Of a stretch of DNA of 64,000 nt, positions 62,085 through 64,000 are shown in pieces. Within the stretch, counting starts at the first letter, position 1. Every line of letters begins with the position of its first letter. A model generated the notes under the pieces. The model was not told the DNA's origin and did no database searches. It was given only the letters and a program-made list of their open reading frames with translations. The translations under genes were made by a program, and so were the position numbers. Source of the DNA: CAYNRA01 sp046293395 (GTDB taxonomy: Bacteria; Bacteroidota; Bacteroidia; Cytophagales; Spirosomataceae); contig JBKBOU010000003.1 in assembly GCA_046293395.1 (NCBI GenBank), forward strand, positions 682,001-746,000, in the 5' to 3' direction.

Positions 62085-62744
62085 ATGACTATTCACAAAG
62101 AAGGTACAGCAACATTACTAATTACAAGTATTGGCTTGGCAATCATGAACGGATTGGTACAGTTTTATAGTTCGTTTCCCCAATGGTTCGTCATTTTAAT
62201 AGGTATTTTCAGTATTGTTTTCTTCCTGATAGTTTTGCAGTTTTTCCGCAAACCAACTAGAACGACGATACAAAACCCCAAGCAAATTATAGCACCAGCC
62301 GACGGAAAAGTTGTAGTCATAGAAGAAGTATATGAGGGAGAATATTTTAAGGATAAAAGGAAACAAATTTCCATATTTATGTCTCCATTCAATGTCCATA
62401 TCAATTTTAATCCATTATCAGGTATCATTTCTTACTTTAAATACCATCCAGGAAAATATCTAGTTGCTTGGCATCCAAAATCAAGCACCGAAAACGAACG
62501 AACAACCATTGTGACAAAACACGCGAACGGTACAGAAGTATTGTTTAGACAAATTGCAGGAGCACTTGCAAGAAGAATATGTTGGTACGTAGAAGAAGGA
62601 AAACAAGTGGAACAAGGCACTGAGTTCGGGTTTATCAAGTTTGGGTCACGCATTGATATCTATTTACCCCTCGATGCAAAGGTACTCGTTAAACTAGATG
62701 ATAGACCAATTGGCGGAGAAACGGTTATTGCAGAAATTAATTAA
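62085..62744 (+). CDS. psd: phosphatidylserine decarboxylase
   Basis: This 219-residue short-form enzyme has two N-terminal membrane helices (about 10-30 and 32-52), then IAPADGKVVVIEEV (about 69-82), FMSPFNVHINFNPLSG and the self-cleavage site FGSR (G187-S188), where S188 becomes the pyruvoyl group. It makes phosphatidylethanolamine at the inner membrane. It is probably co-transcribed with the cyclophilin gene 17 bp downstream; pssA is not adjacent. Confidence 0.95.
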   Translation: MTIHKEGTATLLITSIGLAIMNGLVQFYSSFPQWFVILIGIFSIVFFLIVLQFFRKPTRTTIQNPKQIIAPADGKVVVIEEVYEGEYFKDKRKQISIFMSPFNVHINFNPLSGIISYFKYHPGKYLVAWHPKSSTENERTTIVTKHANGTEVLFRQIAGALARRICWYVEEGKQVEQGTEFGFIKFGSRIDIYLPLDAKVLVKLDDRPIGGETVIAEIN

Positions 62745-62761
62745 ATATAAACAATTGTAGT

Positions 62762-63205
62762 ATGAGAAAAGCGGAAATGGTGACCGACAAGGGAACTATG
62801 TTGATTGAATTTTATGAAAATGACGCCCCAATTGCTGTCGAAAATTTTATCAAATTAGCAAAAGAGGGATACTATGATGGCGTTTCATTCCATCGTGTGA
62901 TACCAAATTTTATGATTCAGGGTGGAGACCCAACTGGAACAGGCGCGGGTGGCCCAGGATATACAATTCCTTGTGAACTCAATGGTGAAAATCAATACCA
63001 TGACAGAGGTGTTTTGTCTATGGCTCACAGAGGAAGAAATACGGGTGGTTCCCAGTTTTTTATCTGCCATAACCGCCAAGGAACAGCACATCTAGACAGA
63101 AATCATACTTGTTTCGGGAAAGTAATTGAAGGTATTGATATTGTAGATTTGATTAGACAAGGCGATAAAATTCAAAAAATCAACGTCTTAGAAACAGAAG
63201 CATAA
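62762..63205 (+). CDS. cyclophilin-type peptidyl-prolyl isomerase
   Basis: This 147-residue single-domain cyclophilin has YYDGVSFHRVIPNFMIQGGDPTGTGAGGPGY (about 37-67) and the active-site strand RGVLSMAHRGRNTGGSQFFIC (about 83-103). There is no signal peptide, so it is the cytoplasmic form. H90 and R92 in AHRGR replace the MAR(A) of many homologues, a common bacterial variant. Confidence 0.94.
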   Translation: MRKAEMVTDKGTMLIEFYENDAPIAVENFIKLAKEGYYDGVSFHRVIPNFMIQGGDPTGTGAGGPGYTIPCELNGENQYHDRGVLSMAHRGRNTGGSQFFICHNRQGTAHLDRNHTCFGKVIEGIDIVDLIRQGDKIQKINVLETEA

Positions 63206-63297
63206 GTCGTAAACTCTGGGAAATTGCTTGAAATGGAATACTTTCAAGCATTTTTTTGTTTAAAAAGTATTCTCCATTTTGCACAACCATTTCGGTT

Positions 63298-64000
63298 ATG
63301 CTAAAAGCCCTAAAAATGCGAAAATTATCTTTGTTTTTGATTCTGCTAAGCAGAAGTTTGTTTTCATTTGCTCAAATAGAAACACCAACCACTTGGACAA
63401 ACTCCGTATCCAATCTCAAACCGAAAGTTGGAGAAACGATTGAACTACGATTTGAAGCCTCTATAAAAAAAGGTTGGTATTTGTATTCATCCGATTTTGA
63501 CCCAGAAATTGGGCCAATTGTCACCACTTTCTCTTTTAAGCCAAGCAAAGAGTTTAAACTTATCGGCGGTATAACTCCCAAAAACCCAAAAACAAAGTTT
63601 GATGAAATCTGGGGAGCAAACATCAAATACTTCATAGAAAAGGCAGTATTTATCCAGAAAATTCAAATTTTATCTGAAAAAACTGTTATTCCAGGAGAAA
63701 TTGAGTTTCAATCTTGCACAGATGTTGATGGAAGGTGCATTAATGGCAAAGAGAAATTTACCTTTACAGTTGTGGCTAGCCCTGCTGAAAAGCCAGTGGC
63801 AATAACAGACTCACTCCTTTTACCAGAAAAAGATACTGTTGGTTTAACAGCACTTTCGTCAACGATGGATAGTGTGCAAGCACAAATAGAACCACAAGAA
63901 GCCGACGAAGTAAATGCAGAAAGCAACAAAAAGGAATCTTCGTTACTTGATTTCCTATTCATCGCCTTCATGGCTGGATTAGCTTCTATTTTTATGCCAT
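63298..64000 (+). CDS. DsbD-type thiol:disulfide interchange protein, N-terminal part
   Basis: The frame is open from ATG 63298 (or 63316) to the right edge, so the gene continues outside. A signal peptide (about 7-28, ending SFAQ) is followed by a DsbD-alpha domain (about 30-165): KPKVGETIELRFEASIKKGWYLYSSDF and FQSCTDVDGRCINGKE, whose two cysteines match the redox pair of DsbD-alpha. A linker then leads into the first membrane helix at the window end (FLFIAFMAGLASIFMP). It carries reducing power to the periplasm. Confidence 0.88.
   Translation, partial: MLKALKMRKLSLFLILLSRSLFSFAQIETPTTWTNSVSNLKPKVGETIELRFEASIKKGWYLYSSDFDPEIGPIVTTFSFKPSKEFKLIGGITPKNPKTKFDEIWGANIKYFIEKAVFIQKIQILSEKTVIPGEIEFQSCTDVDGRCINGKEKFTFTVVASPAEKPVAITDSLLLPEKDTVGLTALSSTMDSVQAQIEPQEADEVNAESNKKESSLLDFLFIAFMAGLASIFMP

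Overview
The window looks like chromosomal DNA of a Bacteroidota bacterium, most likely of the Cytophagales type. The evidence is TAnnTTTG-type -7 promoter elements ahead of many genes, almost no Shine-Dalgarno sequences, a TonB-dependent receptor with a carboxypeptidase-regulatory N-terminal domain, a gliding-type GldG, DUF4293, DUF4296 and DUF2911 proteins, and an atpD-atpC pair separate from the other ATP synthase genes. Genes lie on both strands in short operons separated by clear hairpin terminators. No phage, insertion sequence, CRISPR array or rRNA was seen.

Layout. 1-4 kb: the 3' end of an imelysin gene, a vitamin-K-carboxylase-like HTTM membrane protein and a TonB receptor, probably one metal-uptake type operon. 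3.9-8.7 kb: an alpha-amylase family enzyme, a rhodanese and a BadF-type sugar kinase (one operon), then an M16 peptidase and a DoxX-like protein. 8.76-11.9 kb: an AT-rich accessory segment of small two-gene modules, each read from its own copy of a ~70-bp repeat that carries a promoter and a palindrome: an unknown pair, a RelE-type pair, HicBA, a RelE-type pair with a nonsense-mutated toxin, and a relE fragment. 12-25 kb: housekeeping genes (yebC, tpiA, TVP38, cysteine desulfurase, GMC oxidoreductase with its subunit, two FKBP lipoproteins, nrnA-like, ndk, metG) and a CarH-like B12 photoreceptor regulator. 25-36 kb: dnaN, gldG, DUF4293, an AraC regulator, and a Wzi-SLBB/Wza-Wzz-rdgB polysaccharide export operon with a divergent SPOR protein. 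36-43.6 kb: HtrA protease, Hsp20, and mreBCD coupled to a beta-lactamase-fold lipoprotein and a PAP2/haloperoxidase lipoprotein, then tRNA-Val. 43.7-64 kb: omega-amidase and deformylase, an AraC regulator, acyl-CoA dehydrogenase, fabG-like, gcvT, polyprenol-phosphate mannosyltransferase, DUF4296, DUF58 with a BatD-like protein, a PglD-like acyltransferase, atpDC, GDP-fucose synthase, DUF2911, an orphan ABC ATPase, a large membrane-TPR protein, psd, a cyclophilin and the start of dsbD.

Cell-envelope work dominates: shape (MreBCD), capsule export, fucose and mannose sugar metabolism, lipoprotein foldases, HtrA quality control and phosphatidylserine decarboxylation. The most unusual part is the 8.76-11.9 kb repeat-bounded toxin-antitoxin array. 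Its leftmost module encodes two proteins I do not recognise and is the best candidate for an undescribed system. Functional calls rest on motifs read by eye; no database search was possible.
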